Shown: in pieces, positions 1-6,404 of the stretch
How positions within the stretch are numbered: position 1 is the stretch's first letter
How the letters are laid out: every line of letters begins with the position of its first letter
NCBI GenBank assembly: GCA_030431945.1
Contig: JAUIIF010000229.1
Location: 1 to 7,192 of the forward strand
Origin: Bacteroidia bacterium
GTDB lineage: Bacteria; Bacteroidota; Bacteroidia; Chitinophagales; Saprospiraceae
DNA: 7,192 bases
Direction: 5' to 3'
Program-made: the position numbers and the translations under genes
The notes under the pieces: generated by a model
What the model was told of the DNA's origin: nothing
Database searches by the model: none
Seen by the model: the letters and a program-made list of their open reading frames with translations, nothing else

Positions 1-81
1 CTTAGGTATATCCAGTGGTAGCGGATCAGGGTAACGATTATCCACCGCTTTGAACCATCCAATAACCAAATATTCCAAGAC

Positions 82-1662
82 ATGAAAAACCGTTTTCTCT
101 TTTTACTAGTGCTGGCCCTGGGCACCTGGTCCGCAGCTTTTGCCCAGGAACCCGTCAATGAAGAAATAAATACCATCATCCGTAAGCACGGCCTGGAGGA
201 AGGCCAGGCCATGGACATTGCCGGATGGATGATGGATGTGTACGGACCCCGGTTAACCGGGTCACCAATGCTCGATAACGCAACGGCGTGGGCGACTAAG
301 ACCCTCAAGGATTGGGGCATGCAAAACGTCCACCTGGAAAGCTGGGGGCCGTTCGGCCGAGGCTGGGAAATGAGTCACTTCGAAATGCATAATGCCGGCC
401 CCGGCTACTGGCCCATCATTGCTTACCCGAAGGCCTGGTCTCCCTCCGTTAAAGGTGACGGCGAAGCGATCTACCTCGACGCAGAAACCGTAGAAGACCT
501 GGAAGCCTACCGGGGTAAGTTAGGCGGAAAATTTGTGCTGCTGGACACCATCCGCGAAGTAAAGGAACTGTTTGAACCGGACGCCTCGCGCCACGATGCA
601 GAAAGCCTGCTGCGCCTGGCTAACGCAAACGAGCCAACCCCACGGCCCCGCCGAAATTATAACCTGGGCGCCCGTTCTTATTTCCAGGCCCTGTGGACAA
701 TGCTCGAGGAGGAAAAGCCGCTTGCCGTACTGGACCGCAGCTACAAAGGCGACCTGGGGACAGTCTTCGTTTCCGGTGCCCGTACTGCCGAAGGCCGGTC
801 CCGTGATCAGGACCAGGACGTAGTTCCCCAGATAACGGTTTCCGTTGAACACTACAACCGCATCTTGCGGAACCTCCAGCGGGGACTGCCCGTTTCCTTA
901 AGTATTAACCTGGAGGCCCGGTATACCAACCCCGACGGTATGGAACACAACATTATCGCGGAGATCCCCGGTACGGACCTGAAAGACGAAGTGGTGATGT
1001 TCGGCGCACACTTTGATTCCTGGCATACGGCCACCGGGGCAACGGACAACGGTGCCGGCTCCACGGTAATGATGGAAGCGGCACGTATCTTGCTGGAAAC
1101 GATCAAGGAAAGCGGAATTCAGCCCCGGCGCACCCTTCGCCTCGCCCTGTGGACGGGAGAGGAGCAGGGGCTGCTCGGCTCCCGTGGCTACGCCAAGGAG
1201 CACTTTGCGGTATTTCCTCCGGACAGCTATACCCCCCAAAGCTTCAAGCCCGAACAGGAGAAAATATCCGGGTACTACAATCTGGATAACGGTACCGGGA
1301 AGATCCGCGGGGTTTACCTGCAGGGAAATGGAGCCGTTGCGCCCATCTTCCGTGCCTGGCTCAAGCCGTTTCGGGACCTGGACGCCAGCACCCTGAGCTT
1401 ATCGAATACGGGGGGGACGGATCACATCACTTTTGATGCCGTAGGTATCCCCGGGTTCCAGTTCATTCAGGAGCCAATGGCTTATTTCTCCCGGACGCAC
1501 CACTCAAATATGGATAATCTGGACCACCTTTCCGGAGACGACCTTGCCCAGGCAGCCACCATCATCGCTTCCTTCGTCATGCATACCGCCATGCGGGATG
1601 AAATGCTGCCACGTAAGCCCTCTGCCGAGGAGGAAAAGTCAAGTGCCGCAGGAGGTAAATAG
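82..1662 (+). CDS. Secreted M28-family zinc peptidase (carboxypeptidase Q / aminopeptidase-like)
   Basis: A 526-residue metallopeptidase that should remove residues from peptide ends outside the cytoplasm. Residues 1-21 form a signal peptide: basic Lys-Asn-Arg, a hydrophobic Leu-rich core, then an AFA|QEP signal peptidase I site. There is no lipobox Cys. Residues about 120-270 resemble the PA-like insert found in many M28 enzymes. The catalytic di-zinc domain (about 285-505) has all expected residues: His310 (GAHFDSW), bridging Asp322 (TDNGAG), general base Glu360 and ligand Glu361 (TGEEQGLLGS), Asp402 (YYNLDNGTG) and a final His, most likely His474 in THHSNMD. The acidic/Lys-rich tail (510-526) is low in complexity. 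The ATG start is fixed by the signal peptide; no Shine-Dalgarno site is evident. The gene appears monocistronic, ending before a terminator-like hairpin. Family assignment is firm; the exact substrate cannot be read. Confidence 0.95.
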   Translation: MKNRFLFLLVLALGTWSAAFAQEPVNEEINTIIRKHGLEEGQAMDIAGWMMDVYGPRLTGSPMLDNATAWATKTLKDWGMQNVHLESWGPFGRGWEMSHFEMHNAGPGYWPIIAYPKAWSPSVKGDGEAIYLDAETVEDLEAYRGKLGGKFVLLDTIREVKELFEPDASRHDAESLLRLANANEPTPRPRRNYNLGARSYFQALWTMLEEEKPLAVLDRSYKGDLGTVFVSGARTAEGRSRDQDQDVVPQITVSVEHYNRILRNLQRGLPVSLSINLEARYTNPDGMEHNIIAEIPGTDLKDEVVMFGAHFDSWHTATGATDNGAGSTVMMEAARILLETIKESGIQPRRTLRLALWTGEEQGLLGSRGYAKEHFAVFPPDSYTPQSFKPEQEKISGYYNLDNGTGKIRGVYLQGNGAVAPIFRAWLKPFRDLDASTLSLSNTGGTDHITFDAVGIPGFQFIQEPMAYFSRTHHSNMDNLDHLSGDDLAQAATIIASFVMHTAMRDEMLPRKPSAEEEKSSAAGGK

Positions 1663-1697
1663 AGCTGAAATATTGCGCCAGGCCAATTAGGCCGTTC

Positions 1698-1771
1698 GTA
1701 CAGCTGGTGAGTAAGTTCTTGAGGGTTGACTGCCCTGCCCGGGAGCTTACACGCCAGCTGTACTGTTTTTT
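1698..1771 (+). terminator. Long hairpin with U tract, likely terminator of the M28 gene
   Basis: The arms 1698-1718 and 1743-1763 are inverted repeats matching at 18 of 21 positions. The outer 10 bases (gtacagctgg) match perfectly, and two of the three mismatches would be G-U wobbles in RNA. The loop contains a small inner stem (AGGG...CCCT, near 1722-1736). The stem is followed at once by TGTTTTTT (1764-1771). It lies about 35 bases after the M28 stop codon, so an intrinsic terminator for the plus strand is the simplest reading. The stem is longer than usual, so another structured 3' UTR role is possible. Confidence 0.7.
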
Positions 1772-1790
1772 AGCAGCCAGCATGGTGCTA
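1771..1790 (+). other. Second compact hairpin after the terminator
   Basis: TAGCA (1771-1775) pairs with TGCTA (1786-1790), and CCA (1777-1779) pairs with TGG (1783-1785). This leaves one bulged G and a three-base GCA loop. It begins at the last base of the U tract of the preceding hairpin. No T run follows, so it is not itself a standard terminator. Its role is unknown and the short stem could be chance. Confidence 0.35.
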
Positions 1791-1800
1791 CACTGGGTAA

Positions 1801-2005
1801 CTAAAGGTGGGGGACTTCACAATTATCTTCCCGCTGTTCAATTTCGTGATCGAGACTGGTGAGGATGGTCGTATCAATTTCCGCTGATTTGCCTGTAATC
1901 CTGAGTACTTTTTGAGTAGATGGTGGAGAACCCGGACGCCAACCGGGTTAATTCCCGGGTCATTTCCTCGACGTCGAATTGGAAATTTAACTTGCGTGCG
2001 TTCAT
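1801..2005 (-). pseudogene. Possible frame-broken remnant of a small unknown gene
   Basis: On the minus strand an ATG at 2005-2003 opens a 43-codon frame beginning MNARKLNFQFDVEEMTRE and ending at a TGA (1876-1874). The +1 frame is open from about 1950 to a TAG at 1803-1801. Its later part reads like a charged soluble protein, including GKSAEIDTTILTSLDHEIEQ. Joined by a shift between about 1886 and 1930, the two would make a protein of roughly 65-70 residues. Codon choice in the first part resembles the neighbouring genes. I do not recognise a family. There is no clear ribosome site, and a short open frame can arise by chance, so this is a tentative call. The intact 43-residue ORF alone is the alternative. 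Confidence 0.25.
1929..1949. repeat. Perfect 7-bp inverted repeat with 7-base loop
   Basis: AACCCGG (1929-1935) and CCGGGTT (1943-1949) are exact inverted copies. A further CCCGGG palindrome lies just downstream (about 1954-1959). The repeat sits inside the possible small minus-strand remnant. It could be a hairpin or a protein site; no T run follows on either strand. Confidence 0.35.
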
Positions 2006-2035
2006 GTTGGGCGGGTTAATGTGAATAAAATGGGC

Positions 2036-2043
2036 TAGCTTTC
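2036..2043 (+). promoter_or_regulatory. Weak Bacteroidota-type -7 element before the RidA operon
   Basis: TAGCTTTC matches the Bacteroidota TAnnTTTG consensus at all but the last base and lies 35 bases before the first operon ATG. The best upstream TTG (2007-2009) is too far away for the usual -33 spacing, so support is partial. A promoter is expected in this gap because the previous gene ends with a terminator-like hairpin. Confidence 0.25.
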
Positions 2044-2078
2044 TGCCCCTAACTTAGGAACCATAAGTACCATTCAGT

Positions 2079-2540
2079 ATGTCAGCAGATCAAAGTTTTT
2101 CAGCCCTGGGCCTTAATTTACCCCCTGCCCCCGCGCCCTTGGGCGTGTATAAACCCTTCCTGATTGTCGGTAACATGGCCTACGTTTCCGGCCACGGTAC
2201 CGTACAGGAAGACGGCAGCCTCATCATCGGCAGGGTGGGGGAAGACCTCGACCTCGAAGCGGGAAAAATGGCTGCCCGGCAAGTAGGGCTGGCCATTTTA
2301 GCGACCTTGCTGAAAAACCTGGGCTCATTGGATCGGATCGAACGGGTGGTAAAGGTGTTGGGGATGGTAAATGCCACCCTTGATTTCGAGAAGCACCCCT
2401 ACGTCATTAATGGATGCAGCGAACTTTTTGCCCAGGTCTGGGGAGCGGAAAAAGGCGTTGGTGTGCGCAGCGCCGTCGGGATGGCCACCTTGCCCGATAA
2501 CATTCCGGTAGAAATTGAAGCCCACTTCCTGCTTAAATAA
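2079..2540 (+). CDS. RidA/YjgF family protein (enamine/imine deaminase)
   Basis: A 153-residue cytoplasmic protein of the RidA (YjgF/YER057c/UK114) family, whose active members hydrolyse 2-aminoacrylate and related reactive enamines made by PLP enzymes. The C-terminal block is diagnostic: Arg130 in GVRSAVG and Glu145 in LPDNIPVEIEA sit at the same spacing as Arg105 and Glu120 of E. coli RidA, the carboxylate-binding Arg and catalytic-region Glu. The protein is longer than canonical RidA (about 128 residues), with an N-terminal SFSALGLNLPPAPAPLGVY segment typical of a divergent subgroup. It is the first gene of the operon and ends 21 bases before the PLP enzyme. That placement fits detoxification of that enzyme's product, though this is inference. 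Family call is secure; activity in this subgroup is not. Confidence 0.93.
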   Translation: MSADQSFSALGLNLPPAPAPLGVYKPFLIVGNMAYVSGHGTVQEDGSLIIGRVGEDLDLEAGKMAARQVGLAILATLLKNLGSLDRIERVVKVLGMVNATLDFEKHPYVINGCSELFAQVWGAEKGVGVRSAVGMATLPDNIPVEIEAHFLLK

Positions 2541-2561
2541 ACAGTTCGTCATTTCTGATTA

Positions 2562-3644
2562 ATGGAGGTACAACAACTGGACACCCCGGCCTTACTGGTG
2601 GACGTGGATAAAGTAGCGGAAAATATCCAGCTAGCCATTACGTATGCCGGCGGCGCAAACCGCTTGCGGCCGCACGTGAAAACGCACAAGATTTTAGAAG
2701 TGGCCAAAATGCAGATAGCTGCAGGTATTGAAAAATTCAAATGTGCAACAATAGCGGAGGCAGAAATGCTGGGCCTGGCGGGGGCTAAGGACGTATTGCT
2801 GGCCTATCCGGTCCAGGGGCCAAAAATTAAGCGGGTACTTGCACTACAAGCCGCTTTTCCCGGAACCGAGTTTGCAGTCCTGATTGACAACCTGGCAACG
2901 GCCCGGCACATTAACACCCTGGCGGGGGCCGCCAAGGCGTTGGTGCGCGCCTTCATCGACCTGAACGTTGGGCAATCACGAACGGGCATCCTCCCCAGCG
3001 TTGCCGCGTCGCTGGTGGAACATTGTCAGGAATTCGGGCACCTAAAAGTAATTGGCCTGCACGCTTACGATGGTCATCTTCACCAATCTTCTCTACCTTC
3101 CAGAACCGAGGCCTGCCGCGCAGCCTTTGGCGAGGTAGACCAGTTGCGTAAGCAACTTAACCAGCGTTACGCCCGGAATTTTACGGTGGTAGCAGGGGGT
3201 AGCCCAACCTTTCCGATTCACGCAAAGTATCATAACGTGGAATGCAGCCCCGGCACATTTATTTTCTGGGATCAGGGATATCAGGACAACTATCCGGAAC
3301 AAGCTTTCAAAAAGGCAGCCGTACTGGTCACCCGGGTAATATCAAAAATTGATCCGTTTACGTATTGTCTTGACCTTGGCCATAAAAGTGTGGCCAGCGA
3401 AATGCCCTTCCCACGGGTCAGATTGGTCACTGACCTGGACCTGACCCAAACGAGCCACAGCGAAGAACACCTGGTCGTTACTTCTCCGGTCGCCAATGTG
3501 CTGGAGCCAGGACAGCTACTTTTGGCCTATCCTTACCACATTTGTCCTACCGTCGCCTTGTATGATCAGGTGGTAGTGGTGCGCAAGGAGCTGCCAATGG
3601 CGACCTGGGACGTGATAGCCCGGGACCGAAAAATTACCATATGA
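2562..3644 (+). CDS. D-threonine aldolase / D-serine dehydratase-like PLP enzyme
   Basis: A 360-residue fold-type III PLP enzyme: an alanine-racemase-like N-terminal barrel followed by the D-serine-dehydratase-like C-terminal domain. Lys40 in RPHVKTHK is the expected Schiff-base lysine. GLHAYDGH (165-172), the GGSPTF phosphate loop (212-217) and SPGTFIFWDQGY (229-240) are family signatures. His326 and Cys328 in PYHICPT form the metal pair. From memory, vertebrate D-serine dehydratase uses His-x-Cys for zinc, whereas the characterised D-threonine aldolase of Alcaligenes xylosoxidans uses His-x-Asp. The enzyme should cleave or dehydrate a D-beta-hydroxy amino acid (D-Thr, D-Ser or a 3-hydroxyaspartate). 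It lies between RidA and the dipeptidase, and its stop overlaps the next start. Family is firm; aldolase versus dehydratase is open. Confidence 0.92.
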   Translation: MEVQQLDTPALLVDVDKVAENIQLAITYAGGANRLRPHVKTHKILEVAKMQIAAGIEKFKCATIAEAEMLGLAGAKDVLLAYPVQGPKIKRVLALQAAFPGTEFAVLIDNLATARHINTLAGAAKALVRAFIDLNVGQSRTGILPSVAASLVEHCQEFGHLKVIGLHAYDGHLHQSSLPSRTEACRAAFGEVDQLRKQLNQRYARNFTVVAGGSPTFPIHAKYHNVECSPGTFIFWDQGYQDNYPEQAFKKAAVLVTRVISKIDPFTYCLDLGHKSVASEMPFPRVRLVTDLDLTQTSHSEEHLVVTSPVANVLEPGQLLLAYPYHICPTVALYDQVVVVRKELPMATWDVIARDRKITI

Positions 3645-4714
3645 CAGACCAGCCACTGATCATTGATGGCCACCTTGACCTGAGCATGAACGCCATGGAG
3701 TGGAACCGTGATCTGCGCCTTCCCGTTTCTGCGATCCGTACACGGGAGGCCGGCCTGCAGGATAAGCCTGATCGCGGAAAGAATACGGTAGCCTTTCCCG
3801 AAATGCGTGCGGGGAATGTCGGCTTTTGCTTTGCTACCCTCATTGCCCGCTACGCCAAGCCGACGCACCCGCTGGGCGGGTGGAACTCTCCGGCGCAAGC
3901 CTGGGCAATGGTGCAGGCCCAACTGGCCTGGTACGAAGAAATGATCCGGCAACATGAACTCCGGCTGGTCCGGACGCAGGAGGAACTGGAGGCACACCTC
4001 CAACGCTGGCAAGCGGGTGACCGGCAGCAAATCGGCTTTCTCCTGACCCTGGAAGGAGCCGACGCTATCGTGTCTCCGGATCACCTGACCCAACTCCACG
4101 CACGGGGGCTGCGGGCCATTGGGCCCGCCCACTACGGCCCGGGAACTTATGCTTTCGGTACCGACAGCGAGGGAAGTATCGGCCCCAGAGGGAAAGAGTT
4201 GTTGCGTAAGATGGAGACCTTAGGCATCATCCTGGATGCTACTCACCTTTGTGACACCAGCTTCTGGGAAGCATTGGATCATTTCAACGGAGTGGTCTGG
4301 GCCAGCCACAGCAATTGCCGTGCACTGGTCAACCATAACCGCCAGTTTTCGGATGAACAACTCAAAGCCCTGATAGAACGAGGGGCCGTAATTGGCCTGC
4401 CGCTCGATGCCTGGATGATGGTGCCCGATTGGCAACGGGGAAAGTCTCACCCCAGTAATACCCCGGTAACACTGGAGCTGATGATTGATAACCTGGACCA
4501 CATTTGTCAGCTGGCCGGAAATGCCGACCACGTTGCCATCGGGACGGATCTCGATGGCGGCTTCGGTAAGGAGCAGTGCCCGAGCGACCTGGAGACGATC
4601 GGCGATTTGCAAAAGTTACCCGGCTTGTTGCAGCAGCGTGGCTACACCGAAACGGAAACAGCCGCGGTGTTAAATAAAAATTGGTTACGTATTTTACGTC
4701 AGGGATTAACGTAA
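3641..4714 (+). CDS. M19 family (renal-type/membrane) dipeptidase
   Basis: A 357-residue zinc dipeptidase of the amidohydrolase-like TIM-barrel family, which cleaves dipeptides and commonly accepts a D-residue at the C-terminal position. All key residues are present: His11 and Asp13 (DGHLDL), bridging Glu138 (TLEGAD), His202 (DATHLCD), His223 (ASHSNCRAL), Arg234 (NHNRQFSD) and Asp303 (GTDLDGGFG). The 21-residue His202-His223 spacing and 11-residue His223-Arg234 spacing equal those I recall for human renal dipeptidase. No signal peptide or membrane anchor is seen, so it should act in the cytoplasm. Its ATG sits in an ATGA overlap with the stop of the PLP gene, so translation is probably coupled. 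In this context it may supply D-amino acids from imported dipeptides. Confidence 0.94.
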   Translation: MTDQPLIIDGHLDLSMNAMEWNRDLRLPVSAIRTREAGLQDKPDRGKNTVAFPEMRAGNVGFCFATLIARYAKPTHPLGGWNSPAQAWAMVQAQLAWYEEMIRQHELRLVRTQEELEAHLQRWQAGDRQQIGFLLTLEGADAIVSPDHLTQLHARGLRAIGPAHYGPGTYAFGTDSEGSIGPRGKELLRKMETLGIILDATHLCDTSFWEALDHFNGVVWASHSNCRALVNHNRQFSDEQLKALIERGAVIGLPLDAWMMVPDWQRGKSHPSNTPVTLELMIDNLDHICQLAGNADHVAIGTDLDGGFGKEQCPSDLETIGDLQKLPGLLQQRGYTETETAAVLNKNWLRILRQGLT

Positions 4715-4725
4715 CCAAGCGTACT

Positions 4726-5502
4726 ATGGACAACCAGGAAATAACCCAGATCAGCGCCTACCGGAAAGAAACTTTTACCCAGGTAACTCGAAAGGGTGAC
4801 GCGATAACCCATGATGTCTTTACCCGGGGGGCAGGGAAAAAAGTCCTCGTGCTCATTCAGGAACTTCCGGGTATCGGACAAGAGACCTTGTCGCTGGCCG
4901 ACCGCTTTGTGGCGGAAGGATATACCGTCGTCTTGCCGCACCTTTTCGGGCCCATCGGCAAAACCACGCCGGTAGCTAACCTCGTCCGGGTACTGTGCCT
5001 CCGGAAAGAATTTTCCATTTTTGCCAAAAACGCTTCCAGCCCCGTCGTTGACTACCTGAGTGGGCTTTGTACCATGCTGAAAGATCGCCACCAAGTACCG
5101 GGGGTGGCCGTGATCGGTATGTGCCTTACCGGAAACTTCGCCATCTCCCTGATGGCTACGGAGGCAGTGCTGGCAGGATTTGCCAGCCAGCCTTCTCTAC
5201 CCCTCTTTAACCAATCAGGCCTGCACATGAGTCCCGCAGAAATTGGCTTGGTCAGCAAAAAACTCGATCAGGTCGGGCCCATGCACTGTGGGCGTTTCGA
5301 GGGAGATAAGACCTGTACCGGAACTAAGTTCGCGGCCCTGCGGCGCGCTTTCAATGAGCAGGGGCGGGAACGAATAATCTTCCACGAACTACCGGGCAAG
5401 GGACACTCTATCCTTACCCTTGACTTTGTGGATCAGGAAGGTCATCCTACCCGGGAAGTGCTGGAAGAGGTAATCGCGTACTTTGATGACCAGCTGAAAT
5501 AA
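4726..5502 (+). CDS. Dienelactone hydrolase family protein
   Basis: A 258-residue alpha/beta hydrolase. The nucleophile elbow GMCLTG gives Cys133; Asp194 (EGDKTCTG) and His227 (GKGHSIL) complete a Cys-Asp-His triad as in dienelactone hydrolases. Glu46 in IQELPGIG corresponds to the conserved Glu that interacts with the Cys. There is no signal peptide. I chose the ATG at 4726, 11 bases after the dipeptidase stop; an in-frame TTG at 4681 would add 15 residues that overlap the dipeptidase and resemble nothing. It is the last gene of the run. Family members hydrolyse lactones or esters, but nothing nearby suggests chloroaromatic breakdown, so the substrate is unknown. The inverted repeat CCAGCT/AGCTGG (5490-5507) spans the stop codon but lacks a T run. 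Confidence 0.88.
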   Translation: MDNQEITQISAYRKETFTQVTRKGDAITHDVFTRGAGKKVLVLIQELPGIGQETLSLADRFVAEGYTVVLPHLFGPIGKTTPVANLVRVLCLRKEFSIFAKNASSPVVDYLSGLCTMLKDRHQVPGVAVIGMCLTGNFAISLMATEAVLAGFASQPSLPLFNQSGLHMSPAEIGLVSKKLDQVGPMHCGRFEGDKTCTGTKFAALRRAFNEQGRERIIFHELPGKGHSILTLDFVDQEGHPTREVLEEVIAYFDDQLK

Positions 5503-5551
5503 GCTGGCTGGCAAAAGGCTCAGTAGATGGGTTAGTGGCGTAAAAGGACAG

Positions 5552-5581
5552 ATGCCGGAAGCTGGCAGCTGGGGCAGGCAT
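5552..5581. repeat. Small nested palindromes between the operon and dapB
   Basis: ATGCC (5552-5556) and GGCAT (5577-5581) are inverted copies. Between them AGCTG-G-CAGCT (5560-5570) is a palindrome around a central G. These could form a weak hairpin after the operon or a binding site just upstream of the dapB promoter candidate. No T run follows, so a terminator is not supported. Confidence 0.25.
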
Positions 5582-5601
5582 GAGAAATAGCGGATTATTT
5601 C

Positions 5602-5609
5602 CATCTTTG
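5602..5609 (+). promoter_or_regulatory. Candidate Bacteroidota promoter -7 element of dapB
   Basis: CATCTTTG followed by C matches the Bacteroidota TAnnTTTG element at 7 of 8 positions and has the common ATCTTTGC form. It lies 26 bases before the dapB ATG, leaving a short leader. No clear TTG is found at the -33 position. The 133-base gap from the previous operon fits a separate dapB promoter. Confidence 0.45.
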
Positions 5610-5635
5610 CGCACTGACTAACAGAATACTTCCCC

Positions 5636-6400
5636 ATGAAAATTGTGCTGCTGGGCTACGGAAAGATGAACCAACTCATTGCCGGAATGGCCAGGGCGGC
5701 CGGTCATGAAATTATGCTTACGGTTGATGAGCACAACCGGAACAGCATTACGGCCGCTGATTTAAGTGGGGCCGACGTCGCCATTGACTTTACCCGGCCG
5801 GAAGCGGCCGTTGCCAATATCCACCTGGCCCTGGAAGCGGGGGTGCCCATTGTGGTCGGCACGACTGGCTGGCTGGCAGATTTACCGACCGTTAAAGATT
5901 CCGTTGCGAAAGCTGACGGTGCTCTTTTCTGGGCCTCTAATTTCAGTGTTGGCGTCAATGTATTCTTTGCTGCGGCGGCGAAAGCCGCCGAACTCAGCAA
6001 TCGTTTCGGAGGCTATCAGGCTGCCGTGACCGAAATTCACCACACCCAGAAACTGGATGCCCCCAGTGGAACCGGGATCACCCTGGCCGAAAGAGTAGGG
6101 GAACAACTGGATGATTATGACTCCTGGGAACTGGCCGGGGTAAAATCCCCGGTACCCCAAACTTCCATTGCACCGGCGTCCGCGCCCAAAGTCGGAAAAA
6201 CGCCCATCCCCATCAGCTCCGTTCGCGAGGAAGGCGTGCCCGGAACCCACCTGCTGACCCTGCAAAGTGCGGTGGATACCCTGGAATTAAAACATACCGC
6301 TCATTCGCGGGAAGGTTTCGCTCGTGGCGCCCTTACGGCGGCGAGCTGGGTGGTGGACAAAAAGGGCGTGTTCACGATGCGGGATCTACTCGGTATCTGA
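5636..6400 (+). CDS. dapB: 4-hydroxy-tetrahydrodipicolinate reductase (DapB)
   Basis: A 254-residue cytoplasmic enzyme that reduces (hydroxy)tetrahydrodipicolinate with NAD(P)H in the diaminopimelate/lysine pathway, feeding peptidoglycan and lysine synthesis. The N-terminal Rossmann segment starts IVLLGYGKMN (3-12). VGTTGW (74-79) and ASNFSVGVNVF (100-110) are the DapB nucleotide and hinge motifs. EIHHTQKLDAPSGT (133-146) holds the catalytic His135-His136 and Lys139 pair and the substrate-binding DAPSGT loop. The length fits the short Bacteroidota form. The usual last Gly of the nucleotide loop is Asn12. The start is the first ATG, with a promoter candidate upstream and no clear Shine-Dalgarno site. 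It stands apart from the preceding operon and is not next to other dap genes in this window. Confidence 0.96.
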   Translation: MKIVLLGYGKMNQLIAGMARAAGHEIMLTVDEHNRNSITAADLSGADVAIDFTRPEAAVANIHLALEAGVPIVVGTTGWLADLPTVKDSVAKADGALFWASNFSVGVNVFFAAAAKAAELSNRFGGYQAAVTEIHHTQKLDAPSGTGITLAERVGEQLDDYDSWELAGVKSPVPQTSIAPASAPKVGKTPIPISSVREEGVPGTHLLTLQSAVDTLELKHTAHSREGFARGALTAASWVVDKKGVFTMRDLLGI

Positions 6401-6404
6401 TGCT

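Noticed and set aside
1..81. Tail of an upstream gene or promoter of the M28 gene
   Set aside because: All three plus frames stop quickly or are too short to judge; CCGCTTTG (47-54) matches TAnnTTTG too poorly to call.
1577..1783. Minus-strand open frame of 68 codons across the M28 end and the hairpin
   Set aside because: It overlaps the M28 C-terminus and the inverted repeat and has no recognisable motif.
3566..4132. Minus-strand open frame of 188 codons
   Set aside because: It is a shadow of the M19 dipeptidase and PLP genes, whose motifs and catalytic residues are intact on the plus strand.
4681..4725. Upstream TTG start for the dienelactone hydrolase gene
   Set aside because: The extra 15 residues overlap the dipeptidase end and add no recognisable sequence; the ATG at 4726 gives the usual family start and operon spacing.
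5490..5507. CCAGCT/AGCTGG stem over the dienelactone hydrolase stop as a terminator
   Set aside because: The stem is only six pairs and no T run follows.
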